This document shows positions 44,424 through 53,451 of a stretch of DNA of 64,000 nt, piece after piece. Both the position numbers and the translations under genes were made by a program. This stretch comes from Lachnospiraceae bacterium. GTDB lineage: Bacteria > Bacillota > Clostridia > Lachnospirales > Lachnospiraceae. The stretch lies in assembly GCA_017399685.1 (NCBI GenBank), contig JAFQBM010000021.1:22388-86387 (forward strand), in the 5' to 3' direction. Position 1 is the stretch's first letter. The number at the start of each line of letters is the position of its first letter. The notes below the pieces were generated by a model. It was given only the letters and a program-made list of their open reading frames with translations. It was not told the origin of the DNA and searched no databases.

Positions 44424-45197
44424 ATGATGAACTATATGAAAAGTGAATTATATCGAATTCAGAGAAGCAAAGGAGTTTATATCTTAATTGGAAGTTGTAT
44501 CATGTTAATGATTGCCATGAATGTGATGTTGTGGGCATTTGGAAATTTCGATGAGAATTTCCGTTATGCAACGACAAAATTTTCTTTTTCCATGCTGACA
44601 ACAGGAATGCAGTGCGTATTCTTTGTTACCTTAATGATTAGTGGTGTGATATTTGGGGATGAATTTAAATATAGAACCTTTTCGAATGCAACTGCTTTTG
44701 GATATTCTAAGATGACGGTATTTTTCAGTAAATGGCTTCTTACCTTATTTGTTTCTGCCATTGGCTTAGTTTTAGTAGTGGGAACATTGATTGGAAGTGG
44801 TCTGTTGCTATTAGAACACAGTAACGTTGGAGAATTAGAGAGTGCATTAAAGTCATTAGTTGCGTGCATCCCAATTTTTATTTGTGGTGTTACGGGAGCT
44901 TATGTGTTAATCTTTCTTTTGAAAAGTGAAACGGCTGCTATTTGGGCATGGTTCGGAGTTTTTATGGGAGTCACTATGCCGATTTCTTTGTTGGGAATGA
45001 AATTTAAGTTTTTGGAACAGTTAAGTAAATGGCTGGTATTTGATATTTTAGGCGATATCACATTGGATGAGGTTACCGGTAGCTGGTATATGATATGGGA
45101 AACAGCAGAAGGATTTACAAGGACCATTCTGGCTGGTGTTTTAGGGACCATCGTTCTTCTTGTAATAGGAATCCTTGGGATTCGAAAGCAAAAATAA
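44424..45197 (+). CDS. ABC transporter permease (BcrB/LanE-like)
   Basis: This 257-aa protein has six hydrophobic segments, typical of ABC-2 permeases of the lantibiotic/bacitracin immunity class. The opening M-K-S-E-L-Y-R-I-Q-R-S-K-G-V-Y is the usual coupling helix before TM1. It pairs with the preceding ATPase; substrates are likely to be membrane-active peptides, but this is not certain. Confidence 0.85.
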   Translation: MMNYMKSELYRIQRSKGVYILIGSCIMLMIAMNVMLWAFGNFDENFRYATTKFSFSMLTTGMQCVFFVTLMISGVIFGDEFKYRTFSNATAFGYSKMTVFFSKWLLTLFVSAIGLVLVVGTLIGSGLLLLEHSNVGELESALKSLVACIPIFICGVTGAYVLIFLLKSETAAIWAWFGVFMGVTMPISLLGMKFKFLEQLSKWLVFDILGDITLDEVTGSWYMIWETAEGFTRTILAGVLGTIVLLVIGILGIRKQK

Positions 45198-45223
45198 GTG
45201 AGATTTAGGAGTGAAGATATTCT

Positions 45224-46132
45224 GTGTGGTGGTGGATTGCAGGACTTACCTTGGTTAGTCTGATAGGAATTGGTTTTATGATATGTTATTATAGACTAAA
45301 AAACAGTATCAGGAATATGACGATGCAGTTAGAAGAGATACAAAAAGAACCGGAAGATAACCGGATTCTGCTTCTGGATTTTTTTCAAAAAGATTTGGAA
45401 CTGCTATATAAAACCATGAATGATTATATCAAAAATAACCAAAAAATGAGGATTATACAACAAAATAAGGAAAAGAAGTTAAGGATGCAGATAGAAAGTA
45501 TCAGCCATGATTTAAGAACTCCCCTTACCGCCATGTTAGGATATCTTTCTTTTGTAAATAAGGAACATCTGGAGGAAGAAACGAAAGAGGCTTTGGAGGT
45601 GGTAGAACGTAAGGGAAAAAACCTCCAAAGTCTGATTTGCAATTTTTATGACCTCTCCAGATTAGAAATGGATGAATATTATCTTTCCATGGAGAAAATA
45701 AACATTTCAAGGTTCCTGAAAGAAAACATATTGTCTTCCTTTCAGCAGTTAGAAGAAAGTGGACTGCAGGTTAAAATAAACATAGAAGAAACAGACTGTT
45801 TTCTGATGGTGGATGTCAATGCAATGGGGCGTATTTTTCAAAATATGATACAAAATGCCATACGATATGGTGAGACTTATTTTTGTATTGGTGTCAAAAA
45901 AAGAGAAGATAAGATTTGCATTCTTTTTGAAAATGATACCTATTCTTTAAAAGAAGAAGACCTTTCCCATATTTTTGAGCGTTTTTACATGAAAGAGGAA
46001 TCCCGGACAAAGGAAGGAACCGGACTTGGACTGACCATAGGAAAATTGCTGGCAGAAGCCATGGGTGGAAAGGTAGAAGCCAGGTTAGAAGGAACTAAGT
46101 TTACCATTGCTTATGAATTTCCGGCTGAATAA
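45224..46132 (+). CDS. Sensor histidine kinase
   Basis: This 302-aa kinase starts at GTG and has a single N-terminal membrane helix (residues about 2-22) and a coiled coil. The H box is I-S-H-D-L-R-T-P-L-T-A (His near residue 95), the N box Q-N-A-I-R-Y-G-E, and the G box G-T-G-L-G-L-T-I-G. The near absence of an extracellular domain is typical of intramembrane-sensing kinases that detect the flux of a partner ABC transporter. It ends the operon beginning at 42665. Confidence 0.88.
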   Translation: MWWWIAGLTLVSLIGIGFMICYYRLKNSIRNMTMQLEEIQKEPEDNRILLLDFFQKDLELLYKTMNDYIKNNQKMRIIQQNKEKKLRMQIESISHDLRTPLTAMLGYLSFVNKEHLEEETKEALEVVERKGKNLQSLICNFYDLSRLEMDEYYLSMEKINISRFLKENILSSFQQLEESGLQVKINIEETDCFLMVDVNAMGRIFQNMIQNAIRYGETYFCIGVKKREDKICILFENDTYSLKEEDLSHIFERFYMKEESRTKEGTGLGLTIGKLLAEAMGGKVEARLEGTKFTIAYEFPAE

Positions 46133-46158
46133 AAGAGTAAAAGTATGGAGGAATGAAT

Positions 46159-47148
46159 ATGAGAGATTCTTTAGCTTTATTATGTCAAAACTTTATTGAA
46201 AATAGAAATACCATTAAATCTGCCTTTGGATGGGATAGTGAATATATCTATCCTGTCTGTGCATCTATTTTTATAGATAAGGGTCAGAAGGTAGATGTGG
46301 GGAAAATGAAACGTTGTGAGAAAGTGTTAAATTCCAAGACGGGTGTGTTTTCTGACTTTCGCGGGGATGGAAAACTGGCAATGATTTCTATGCTGGCATT
46401 AAGTGAAAATCCAGAAGAAAAATTGAATCAGGCAATGCAGATTCACGGAATGTTGAAAAAACAACGTATTTCTTCCCAATGCTTGTCTATTACGGCAATT
46501 ACCATTGCTAATATGACAGAGCCAGAGAAATACGAAGAAATTGTAAGCCGTACCGGAAGTATTTATCAGAGGATGAAAAGGGAACACCCATTTTTAACTT
46601 CTGGGGAGGACAGTGTATTTGCGGCATTGTTAGTACTTACCAATCAAAGTGAAGAACAGATACTAAATAAAACCGAGCAGTGTTATAAAATGTTAAAGAG
46701 TAAATTTTTTTCAGGAAATGCGGTACAGTCTGTCAGTCATGTATTGGCATTAGCAGAAGGGAAACCGGAGGAGGAATGTGTAAAGCTAAAGGTACTATTT
46801 GACGAAATGGCAAAAAAAGGATACCGATATGGTACCGATTATGAACTTGCAGTTCTTGCAGTCCTTTCTTTGCAAAGCGAAGATGTGCCAAAGATGATTG
46901 AGGATATCAAGGCAGTGGATGGATTTTTAGCAGGAAAATCCGGTTATGGGTTATTTGGTCTGGGAAGAAAACAAAGATTGATGCATGCAGGCATGATTGT
47001 ATCTACGGAGTATTCCGGACAAAATGATAATTCCGTAATGAATTCAACAGCCATTAGCGGTACCGTGGCTATGATTGCAGCACAGCAGGCGGCAATGTGT
47101 GCGGTTATTGCATCTACAGCAGCGATTTCAGCTACCACAACAAACTAA
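46159..47148 (+). CDS. DUF4003 family protein
   Basis: From ATG 46159 (GGAGG 7 nt upstream) this is a 329-aa mostly helical cytosolic protein of the DUF4003 family; F-S-D-F-R-G-D-G-K-L-A-M-I-S-M-L-A-L and F-L-T-S-G-E-D-S-V-F-A-A-L-L are recognisable repeats of helical pairs. The C-terminus is alanine-rich. No function is known. It lies 26 bp after the histidine kinase and could belong to the same operon. Confidence 0.75.
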   Translation: MRDSLALLCQNFIENRNTIKSAFGWDSEYIYPVCASIFIDKGQKVDVGKMKRCEKVLNSKTGVFSDFRGDGKLAMISMLALSENPEEKLNQAMQIHGMLKKQRISSQCLSITAITIANMTEPEKYEEIVSRTGSIYQRMKREHPFLTSGEDSVFAALLVLTNQSEEQILNKTEQCYKMLKSKFFSGNAVQSVSHVLALAEGKPEEECVKLKVLFDEMAKKGYRYGTDYELAVLAVLSLQSEDVPKMIEDIKAVDGFLAGKSGYGLFGLGRKQRLMHAGMIVSTEYSGQNDNSVMNSTAISGTVAMIAAQQAAMCAVIASTAAISATTTN

Positions 47149-47176
47149 ATTCAAAACTTATTTTTGATAGAAAACA

Positions 47177-47228
47177 AGCCCTTCTTTGTACGGACGATGG
47201 TCTTTGCAAAGAAGGGCTGTTTGTTAGA
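47177..47228. terminator. Bidirectional terminator
   Basis: A perfect 12-bp stem, AGCCCTTCTTTG and CAAAGAAGGGCT, between DUF4003 and the convergent dehydrogenase. Confidence 0.8.
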
Positions 47229-47281
47229 ATATGAATATCACCATATGAGTGGTGGGTTTATAAGTTTAGCTTTATCAAGGT

Positions 47282-48307
47282 CTAGCAATAATATTCCATT
47301 GGGTAAGCCATATATGAAATTTCTTCCAACTGGTCGGAGGTAACATATCCTGCAGGTGCAGCAAGCAGACTAGGAATACGATTTACCATGGTAGCACAGG
47401 TGTGTTCTACGGTAGCAGGTTTCACAACATGGAATTCTGTATCAGGTTCGCCTGTAATCCACCAGTCACACATATCACCATCATCAGCACCGTATACTTT
47501 ACCAATGGTTTCTTCTTCCACAGTAATACCTTGCATGGTTTCAATGGTAACAACTGCAGACATACCAATGCAGTTTCCGGCAGCAATGGTCTTTCCTAGT
47601 GTTGAGGAATAAATGTCCTTATCAATGATACAAGGTACATGCTTTTGTTCGATGGATTTAATTGTAAGTCCCAGTTTGTTACAGATGGCTTCAGCAGCAT
47701 TCCATGCATAAGAAGGTTCAAATTCGGTTGGGTGAGCAATCTGTTTTTCGAATTCATCCGCAGTCAAATCGCAGCCATGAGCTTTGGCAAGAGCCAGACC
47801 ATACTCGTCTACATTGTAGCTGTAAGCACCTTTGATTTTTTCAATCTTGTGGCAACCACCAGCAACCATGGCAACCATGTTAATCCAGAAAATATCCTGC
47901 ATACCGGAGCCGGTAATGGTACAACCGGTTTCTTTTGCCAGTGCATCCAGTCTGTTAATCTGAGCAGCAGAGGTAGTCCAAGGATAGATAGCTTCTTCAC
48001 AGGTAGTAATGACATTGATACCACGGGCAACACATTTTTCCACGTGGTCGTAAATATCATTGATGAAACTGAACAAAGTTACAATCGCTACGTCAGCATC
48101 ACATTCATCCAATACTTTATCCGCATCATTGGAAATGATAATGCCGGTTTTTACGCCAAGTTCTGCATAATCCCCAACGTCCAGTCCTACGACTTCCGGA
48201 TTTACATCGATGGCACCTACGATTTGTGCCCCGTGTTCATAAAGATAACGTAAGATATACTTGCTCATTTTACCGCAACCATATTGTACTACTTTAATCT
48301 TCTCCAT
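47282..48307 (-). CDS. 2,4-diaminopentanoate dehydrogenase-like protein
   Basis: Taking ATG 48307 (AAGGAGG upstream) gives 341 aa. It has a Rossmann motif [11 protein letters not shown] and the mid-chain C-E-E-A-I-Y-P-W, as in 2,4-diaminopentanoate dehydrogenases (Ord) of ornithine fermentation, related to dihydrodipicolinate reductase. No other ornithine-pathway gene is adjacent, so a different amino-acid substrate is possible. A MerR-type promoter lies upstream and a MerR regulator is encoded next to it. Confidence 0.8.
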   Translation of the reverse strand: MEKIKVVQYGCGKMSKYILRYLYEHGAQIVGAIDVNPEVVGLDVGDYAELGVKTGIIISNDADKVLDECDADVAIVTLFSFINDIYDHVEKCVARGINVITTCEEAIYPWTTSAAQINRLDALAKETGCTITGSGMQDIFWINMVAMVAGGCHKIEKIKGAYSYNVDEYGLALAKAHGCDLTADEFEKQIAHPTEFEPSYAWNAAEAICNKLGLTIKSIEQKHVPCIIDKDIYSSTLGKTIAAGNCIGMSAVVTIETMQGITVEEETIGKVYGADDGDMCDWWITGEPDTEFHVVKPATVEHTCATMVNRIPSLLAAPAGYVTSDQLEEISYMAYPMEYYC

Positions 48308-48408
48308 ATCAGAATCCTCCTTTTTGATTTGTCCGATAATCTCCAATGAGTCATAGAGTTTTAGATAAAAACTATGACTTATTTCGATTAAATTTGCTTG
48401 TTATTCCT

Positions 48409-48439
48409 ATTATAAACCCTCATCTAAGGAGAGAGTCAA
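48409..48439 (-). promoter_or_regulatory. MerR-type promoter with 19-bp spacer upstream of the dehydrogenase
   Basis: On the minus strand TTGACT (48439-48434) and TATAAT (48414-48409) are 19 bp apart. The spacer carries the near-dyad CTCTCC...GAGGG expected of a MerR binding site. A separate inverted repeat, AGTCATAG and CTATGACT, lies at about 48344-48380 in the leader. Confidence 0.7.
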
Positions 48440-48534
48440 GGGACAATTGTCTATTGTTTTTGCTTCGTAAAAGGAATTTATATACAGAAACCTATGTTTT
48501 GAATGCTAATATAGGATGATATATAGTTTGCTCA

Positions 48535-49404
48535 TTAGGACAGAGAATCACACTGACTAATATATGGAAAACTGACAGGAACCTGCAGTCGCATGAACAT
48601 ATTTCTATGACCACTGTCGAAGACGGCGAATTCGGTCAATACTTCGCAAAGATAATTCCCTGAAATGGTGTATTGTTGTTCCTTGCAAAAAGCTAACAGT
48701 TTCTTTGCATAGTCCAACTCTTTATCATAGTTGTCAAGATAAATACAGGCAAACATGCCACTGTCAATAATCGCATTGCCTTTCTCATTTGCCCCGAAGT
48801 TTTTATCAGAGAAAACAAAGGCTTTGTCAGGAATGAAATTTTCTTCTATAAAATGCTCCATGAGAATGGAGGTTCCGGTATTATAGGAATGAAACTGTGA
48901 AATGCCATTGGCAATCAATTCTCGTCTTAGTTCAATCAATACTTCTTCATAACTACGGATGCCTTTGGCATAAAAGTTCGTAGTGCATGGAATCGCCCAG
49001 ATATAACGCCGGTCAATATATTCCAGAGAAATCGTACCAGTTCGTGGGGATTTACGATAACGCTCGATGCTGGATATGGCACGGGTTACAGCGTCGTGAC
49101 GTGCATTCAGTTCCCGAATCTGCTGGTGAATCTGTTCGTTTTTTCGTGCAAGAATATCCTCGATTAATGTGATATCCTCTTTTTTTAGCACATTTCCAAT
49201 TTCCGCAAGGCTCATACCAAGTTCTTTCATGTAGGCAATCATATCCAGACGGGCATTTTGCTGGATATCATAATACCGGTAACCGGTTTCCGGGTCCACA
49301 TAGCGAGGATGCAAAAGCCCCATTTTATCATATAAACGTAATGTGGCGATGGTAATTTGATTGATTTCTGCCATTTTACCAATGGAAATCAGTTCGTTTT
49401 TCAT
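48535..49404 (-). CDS. MerR-family regulator with effector-binding domain (BmrR/TipA-like)
   Basis: From ATG 49404 (GGAGG upstream) it is 289 aa. The N-terminal MerR domain has I-G-K-M-A-E-I-N-Q-I-T-I-A-T-L-R-L-Y-D and G-Y-R-Y-Y-D. A coiled coil (residues about 80-115) follows, then a GyrI-like ligand-binding domain. It probably activates the adjacent dehydrogenase gene through the 19-bp-spacer promoter in response to a small organic ligand. Confidence 0.85.
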   Translation of the reverse strand: MKNELISIGKMAEINQITIATLRLYDKMGLLHPRYVDPETGYRYYDIQQNARLDMIAYMKELGMSLAEIGNVLKKEDITLIEDILARKNEQIHQQIRELNARHDAVTRAISSIERYRKSPRTGTISLEYIDRRYIWAIPCTTNFYAKGIRSYEEVLIELRRELIANGISQFHSYNTGTSILMEHFIEENFIPDKAFVFSDKNFGANEKGNAIIDSGMFACIYLDNYDKELDYAKKLLAFCKEQQYTISGNYLCEVLTEFAVFDSGHRNMFMRLQVPVSFPYISQCDSLS

Positions 49405-49420
49405 GGCAAACACCTCCAAA

Positions 49421-49468
49421 ACTCTATCTATTGATTAGAGTTTATCAGATGGAAGAAGGGGATGTCAA
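49421..49468 (-). promoter_or_regulatory. Promoter and operator-like dyad of the MerR gene
   Basis: On the minus strand TTGACA (49468-49463) and TAAACT (49444-49439) have an 18-bp spacer. The dyad ACTCTA...TAGAGT (49421-49441) overlaps the -10/start region and could mediate autorepression. Confidence 0.5.
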
Positions 49469-49567
49469 CTAGGTAGAATTAAATATGCGAAGGTGAAAGT
49501 AGGGGATGAAGTTACTATGAGAACAGTGTCTTGAAAATGAAATTAATTCAAAATGGGAAGAAATTAA

Positions 49568-49596
49568 TTGACAATGAATCAAAACCAATATAGAAT
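49568..49596 (+). promoter_or_regulatory. Promoter of a plus-strand non-coding RNA
   Basis: TTGACA (49568-49573) and TAGAAT (49591-49596) are 17 bp apart; no coding frame follows before the terminator at 49731-49777. Confidence 0.7.
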
Positions 49597-49602
49597 AATA
49601 AA

Positions 49603-49777
49603 TAAGAAGTGCAACATTGTGTTACACTTTCGTGTTGAAGTGTGGCAATTGTAAAAGATAATATGTTCTATTTGAAAAGGTACTACCGTAATGCAGAACG
49701 GTTGCCGAAAATTTAATAGGTTACAATACAAAGAAAGTAACTGTTCAGTTTCCGAGGCTGAGGACAGTTACTTTTTT
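49603..49777 (+). ncRNA. Candidate antisense RNA (type I antitoxin-like)
   Basis: The RNA is bounded by the promoter above and a hairpin AAGTAACTGTTCAG...CTGAGGACAGTTACTT followed by TTTT. About 175 nt long, it lacks a convincing open frame. The terminator is shared with, and overlaps the 3' end of, the minus-strand transcript encoding a 36-aa hydrophobic peptide. That convergent overlap is the layout of TxpA/RatA-type toxin-antitoxin pairs. Confidence 0.55.
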
Positions 49778-49878
49778 GCATTTTTACCAATTTCATAACC
49801 TAATTTATATGCAGCTCCGCATAAAATGCTGGCAATGCCTAAAGCATAATAAATTGATTGTAATGAAACAGTTATCAT
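49768..49878 (-). CDS. 36-aa hydrophobic small protein, candidate type I toxin
   Basis: The peptide (start MITVSLQSIYYALGIAS, end in E-I-G-K-N-A-K-K) is one amphipathic/hydrophobic helix with a basic C-terminus. It has a strong ribosome binding site (AAAGGAGG, 10 nt from the ATG), a consensus promoter on the minus strand and a shared terminator. No known family is recognised. The unusually complete expression signals for such a short frame make it a real gene in my judgement. Confidence 0.65.
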   Translation of the reverse strand: MITVSLQSIYYALGIASILCGAAYKLGYEIGKNAKK

Positions 49879-49988
49879 AAGCAAATGTCCTCCTTTCCAT
49901 AAGATTCCTTAGAAAGGTTTCTATGTAAACAAGGCTGAAACTCCTTGGGAAGACAACCGTCCTACCGTACTTAGTAATACCATATATT

Positions 49989-50017
49989 ATTTTACAAAAG
50001 TCTGGTTATATTGTCAA
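49989..50017 (-). promoter_or_regulatory. Promoter of the 36-aa peptide gene
   Basis: On the minus strand TTGACA (50017-50012) and TAAAAT (49994-49989) are 17 bp apart, about 110 nt before the start codon. The rest of 50018-50245 is AT-rich and shows nothing else. Confidence 0.7.
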
Positions 50018-50249
50018 TTTAAATTGTATAAAGATAAAAAACAAACTAATATTTCAATCGCAACAGTAAACAAGATAGAAAATAAATAATACAAGGAATG
50101 ATGATAAATTATTGGAAAATGGTGTAGGTGGATTGAAGGGAACAAGGCATTTTAGTGAGGTTGTTAATAGAAATCACGAGAAAGAAATTGTTCTTGGAGA
50201 AGAGATATAATTTGGGGTAGTACAAATCATATCATAATTTCTTGATTAA

Positions 50250-50309
50250 AAACACCCAACAGTAGGAGGAGTATGGAATATGTACTCCACTTATTGTTGG
50301 GGATTTTTA
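50250..50309. terminator. Bidirectional hairpin terminator overlapping the end of the XRE gene
   Basis: CACCCAACAGTAG pairs with the CTTATTGTTGGGG side around an inner AGTATG/GTACT segment, flanked by A-run and T-run. Confidence 0.6.
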
Positions 50310-50548
50310 TTTTGTAGATTTTCAAAGAAGGTGTTGAAATCAACTTGAAAAAGTTCTGAAAGCGCAATCAGCTCTGATACACGGATATTATATGTGCCAC
50401 ATTCAATTTGTGAATAACTGCTTCGGGATATTTCAATACCTTGTAGCTGCAATCGGGCGACGACCTGCTCTTGGGTAAGATGAGATTGTTTACGTAGTTT
50501 ACGGATATTACTACCAAGGGAGATATCTTGCTTTATTTTCTGAACCAT
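50291..50548 (-). CDS. XRE-family helix-turn-helix regulator
   Basis: Starting at the third in-frame ATG (GGAG 8 nt upstream) it has 85 aa. The HTH_3 domain covers residues 8-65: L-G-S-N-I-R-K-L-R-K-Q-S-H-L-T-Q-E-Q-V-V-A, then S-R-S-S-Y-S-Q-I-E-C-G-T-Y-N-I-R. This small form is common in Lachnospiraceae; it probably represses a neighbouring promoter. It is divergent from the NRPS fragment. Confidence 0.85.
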   Translation of the reverse strand: MVQKIKQDISLGSNIRKLRKQSHLTQEQVVARLQLQGIEISRSSYSQIECGTYNIRVSELIALSELFQVDFNTFFENLQNKNPQQ

Positions 50549-50688
50549 AGGCATAACTCCAATCAAATGATTTGCAATGAATAAATTGCATTTGTATTGA
50601 TTTTAGTTTGTTTTAAAGATATAATTGCAATGTATAGATTGCAAAATAAACTTACTAAATAAAAATATACAAGTTTTTGGAGGACAAA

Positions 50689-51260
50689 ATGGAATACTTT
50701 CACTTAACTACACCACAACAGAATATCTGGAATTTACAAAAATACTATAAAGATACATCTATTTCAAATTTGTGTGGTGCTATTTTTTATAATGAGAAAC
50801 GAAATTCGTTATTAATGCAACAGGCGGTTTGTCGGTTTATTCAAAATCAAAGTGGTCTTCGTCTACGTTTTTGTGAAGGAGATGTACCCAAACAGTATGT
50901 GTCAGATGAAATGGAAGAGGAAATTCTGATTTTGACATTTTCATCCATTATCTGTCAAAAATAAACCCGGAAAATGATTCAATAACAATCGGGGGGCCTG
51001 TATTAAATCGTAGCAATGTTAAAGAAAAAAATATAGCTGGAATGTTTGTTTCTACTTTGCCATTTACGGTAACAGTAGAGGAAATTATGACAATAGAGGA
51101 ATTGGAAAAGGAAATTACAAAAGGGCATATGGATATGTTCCGGCACCAAAAATATCCATATACCAACATTTTAAAATCACTTCGAGAAAAGCAAAATTTT
51201 TCTGGAAATTTATATGATGTTATGATGAGTTATCAAAATGCATTAACTTATGTTAAATGA
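50689..51260 (+). pseudogene. Non-ribosomal peptide synthetase condensation domain, broken
   Basis: It starts well (GGAGG, ATG 50689) with Y-F-H-L-T-T-P-Q-Q-N-I-W-N-L-Q-K, the beginning of an NRPS condensation domain, and continues to G-L-R-L-R-F. The frame breaks near 50930. The second piece (51000-51260) carries I-G-G-P-V-L-N-R-S, M-F-V-S-T-L-P-F and H-Q-K-Y-P-Y-T-N-I-L, the later part of the same domain. The catalytic H-H-x-x-x-D-G region is missing, and the rest of the synthetase is gone. Confidence 0.8.
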
Positions 51261-51477
51261 ATAGAGGGAATAGTGATAAAACCATGGGAAATGGCGGTTT
51301 CTCATGGTTTTTGTTATGTTTGAGATTATGGAGAAATATCGTAACGTGGTGTAAATTGGTGTAGTTTTGAGAAGAATTGGTGTCAAAATTGGTGTAGAAA
51401 ATATGGACGTGTACATGGGAGATGTTCTATTGGAATGAATTATCTGATGGTTTTTTGGTATAAAAATTAATTTATGT

Positions 51478-51510
51478 GCCACAAATCTTGAAATAATCAA
51501 AAATTGTGGC
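51478..51510. repeat. 33-bp palindrome upstream of the DUF4143 gene
   Basis: GCCACAAAT, a 15-nt spacer, then AATTGTGGC. It overlaps the promoter region of the ATPase gene (TATAAT-like box just after). The same structure with the same spacing recurs at 52770-52802. Confidence 0.7.
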
Positions 51511-51545
51511 ATAATATATTTATAATATTATGTGGAGGACAGAAC

Positions 51546-52769
51546 ATGTATATTAAGAGAGAAAGATATTTAGATAAAATTCGTCCATTTTATGAAGTTG
51601 ATTTGATAAAGGTATTGACAGGAGTAAGACGTTGTGGGAAATCTATCTTGTTAAGTCAGATAGAAGATGAGTTCAAAGAAAATGGTGTTGCAGATGACCA
51701 TATTATAAATGTCAATTTCGAAAATGTAGAATTTGAAAAAATTCGTACTTGCGAAAAACTTAATAAGTATGTTTTGTCTAAAATTAAAGATGAAGGCAGA
51801 TACTATATTTTCCTCGATGAAATACAGCATGTTAGAAGTTTTGAAAAGGTATTGGCATCTTTCAGAGCTACCTTGAATTGCTCAATTTTTGTGACAGGAA
51901 GTAATTCTAAATTGTTGTCTGGAAAGATGGCTACTCTTCTGGTTGGAAGATGTGTTGAGTTTAGAATAATGCCGTTTTCTTTTAAGGAGGCATATGATTA
52001 CAATATTTTGATTGGAAGGAATATTACACCGGATGAATTGATATTTGATTATATCAATTGGGGTGGTCTTCCACTGAGATTTTCTTTTACAAGAGAGACT
52101 GATATAAAAACATACTTGGAACAGACATATAACGGTATTATAGAAAAGGATATTGTCACTGAACGATCCAAAATTAATAAAGAGAAGTTCGTTAAAGTAG
52201 CAGCATATATTATGGCGAATGCAGGAAAAGAGTTTTCGAGCAGAAACATAGAGTCTTTTTTTGCAAGTAATAACAATGAATCTTTAGAGAAAAAAATGAT
52301 TTATCGCTATCTTGATAAAATGGAAAAGGCGTGTTTAATCGACAGAGTAAAACGATTCAATATTGTTGGCAAGCAGTCAATGGCTTATATAGAAAAGCAA
52401 TATGCTGTTGATACAGGATTCAGAATGCTGAACACAAACTTAGTTAATTTCGAAGATACTTTTTTTCTTGAAAATATCATTTATAATGAGCTTATTTCGC
52501 GTGGCTATGAGGTGTTTACCGGAAAAACCTATAAGGGAGAAGTAGACTTCGTTGTAATTGATGGAAGAAGAAAGTGCTTTATTCAGGTGGCATATTATTT
52601 GCAGGGACAACAAACGATAGATAGAGAGTTTGGCGCATTTAGTCCGATAAGTGATGCATCACCTAAGTATGTATTGTCGCTTGATAGATTTGATTACTCC
52701 AGAGATGGAATTATGCATATAAACATTGTTGATTTCTTGTTAGGGAAAAAGGAAATAAGTTTAACCTAA
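51546..52769 (+). CDS. AAA ATPase with DUF4143 domain
   Basis: From ATG 51546 (GTGGAGG upstream) the protein has 407 aa. Walker A is G-V-R-R-C-G-K-S-I (residues about 27-35), Walker B is Y-I-F-L-D-E-I-Q (residues about 88-95), sensor T-G-S-N-S follows, and the C-terminal DUF4143 domain ends with the PD-ExK-like E-V-D-F-V-V (near residue 337). Function is unknown; the family is very common in gut anaerobes and often acquired horizontally. Matching palindromes flank the gene on both sides. Confidence 0.88.
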   Translation: MYIKRERYLDKIRPFYEVDLIKVLTGVRRCGKSILLSQIEDEFKENGVADDHIINVNFENVEFEKIRTCEKLNKYVLSKIKDEGRYYIFLDEIQHVRSFEKVLASFRATLNCSIFVTGSNSKLLSGKMATLLVGRCVEFRIMPFSFKEAYDYNILIGRNITPDELIFDYINWGGLPLRFSFTRETDIKTYLEQTYNGIIEKDIVTERSKINKEKFVKVAAYIMANAGKEFSSRNIESFFASNNNESLEKKMIYRYLDKMEKACLIDRVKRFNIVGKQSMAYIEKQYAVDTGFRMLNTNLVNFEDTFFLENIIYNELISRGYEVFTGKTYKGEVDFVVIDGRRKCFIQVAYYLQGQQTIDREFGAFSPISDASPKYVLSLDRFDYSRDGIMHINIVDFLLGKKEISLT

Positions 52770-52802
52770 GCCACAAATAAATAAAAATTTCGAAATTGTG
52801 GC
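52770..52802. repeat. 33-bp palindrome downstream of the DUF4143 gene
   Basis: GCCACAAAT, a 15-nt spacer, then AATTGTGGC, beginning immediately after the stop codon. The arms are identical to those of the upstream copy while the spacers differ. Confidence 0.7.
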
Positions 52803-52840
52803 GCATAAATGACTTGCGATACCTGAAAAGGAGAAGGAAA

Positions 52841-53451
52841 ATGTCTGAAAAAGAAAAAATTGTATTGGTAGGTTGACGTTTTTTGCATTTGCGCATAAAG
52901 TGAAGTGGATAACAACATATAGAAAAGATGATAAACTGTTTCGCTATTCGATTGAGATTTCAGAAAATGATTTGGATGATTATTCTAGTATTTTGATGGA
53001 ACGAGAAGAAAAACAATATGCATATGGAGAATATTCATTTGAGGTGGTATTTTGTCGTTGGGAGAAGCGATTACATCAAGAATATTCAAAATATTATTGC
53101 TTGAATGGTGCTGGGGTAGAGAAATATAAAGAGAATACTACTTTAAATAATAAAGGTGATAATTTTTACCACAGTTTATATATAAGGAGTAGAGTGTTTG
53201 ATGATTTCTCGTTTGCTAAAACCAGTGGACAATATAGAATGGAAATAGTAGGAAAAAATAGAGAGGATGAGGCTTTTAAATATTTAAAAAGAGAATTGGA
53301 TAAGTATATTAGAGAAAAACGAGATCCATTTATCCGAACAAGCACAAAGAAATTTTTAACCAAATTAGAAGAAAAAGATGCATATCCAAATTATAATTTG
53401 AACCATTATCACCGCACACACTGCGACATACATTTGCGACAAGGTGCATAG
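52841..53451 (+). pseudogene. Broken gene of unknown function
   Basis: A well-placed start (AAAGGAGAAGG, ATG 52841) reads only M-S-E-K-E-K-I-V-L-V-G before TGA. A long frame from about 52873 then encodes about 185 residues beginning T-F-F-A-F-A-H-K-V-K-W. No domain is recognised in it (F-E-V-V-F-C-R-W-E-K-R-L central). Its last residues are read out of frame from the integrase fragment. This looks like a fusion of a 5' stub, a middle piece and element debris. Confidence 0.5.

Noticed and set aside
47639..48253. 204-aa plus-strand open frame
   Set aside because: It runs antisense to the 2,4-diaminopentanoate dehydrogenase-like gene, which has full family motifs and a strong ribosome binding site.
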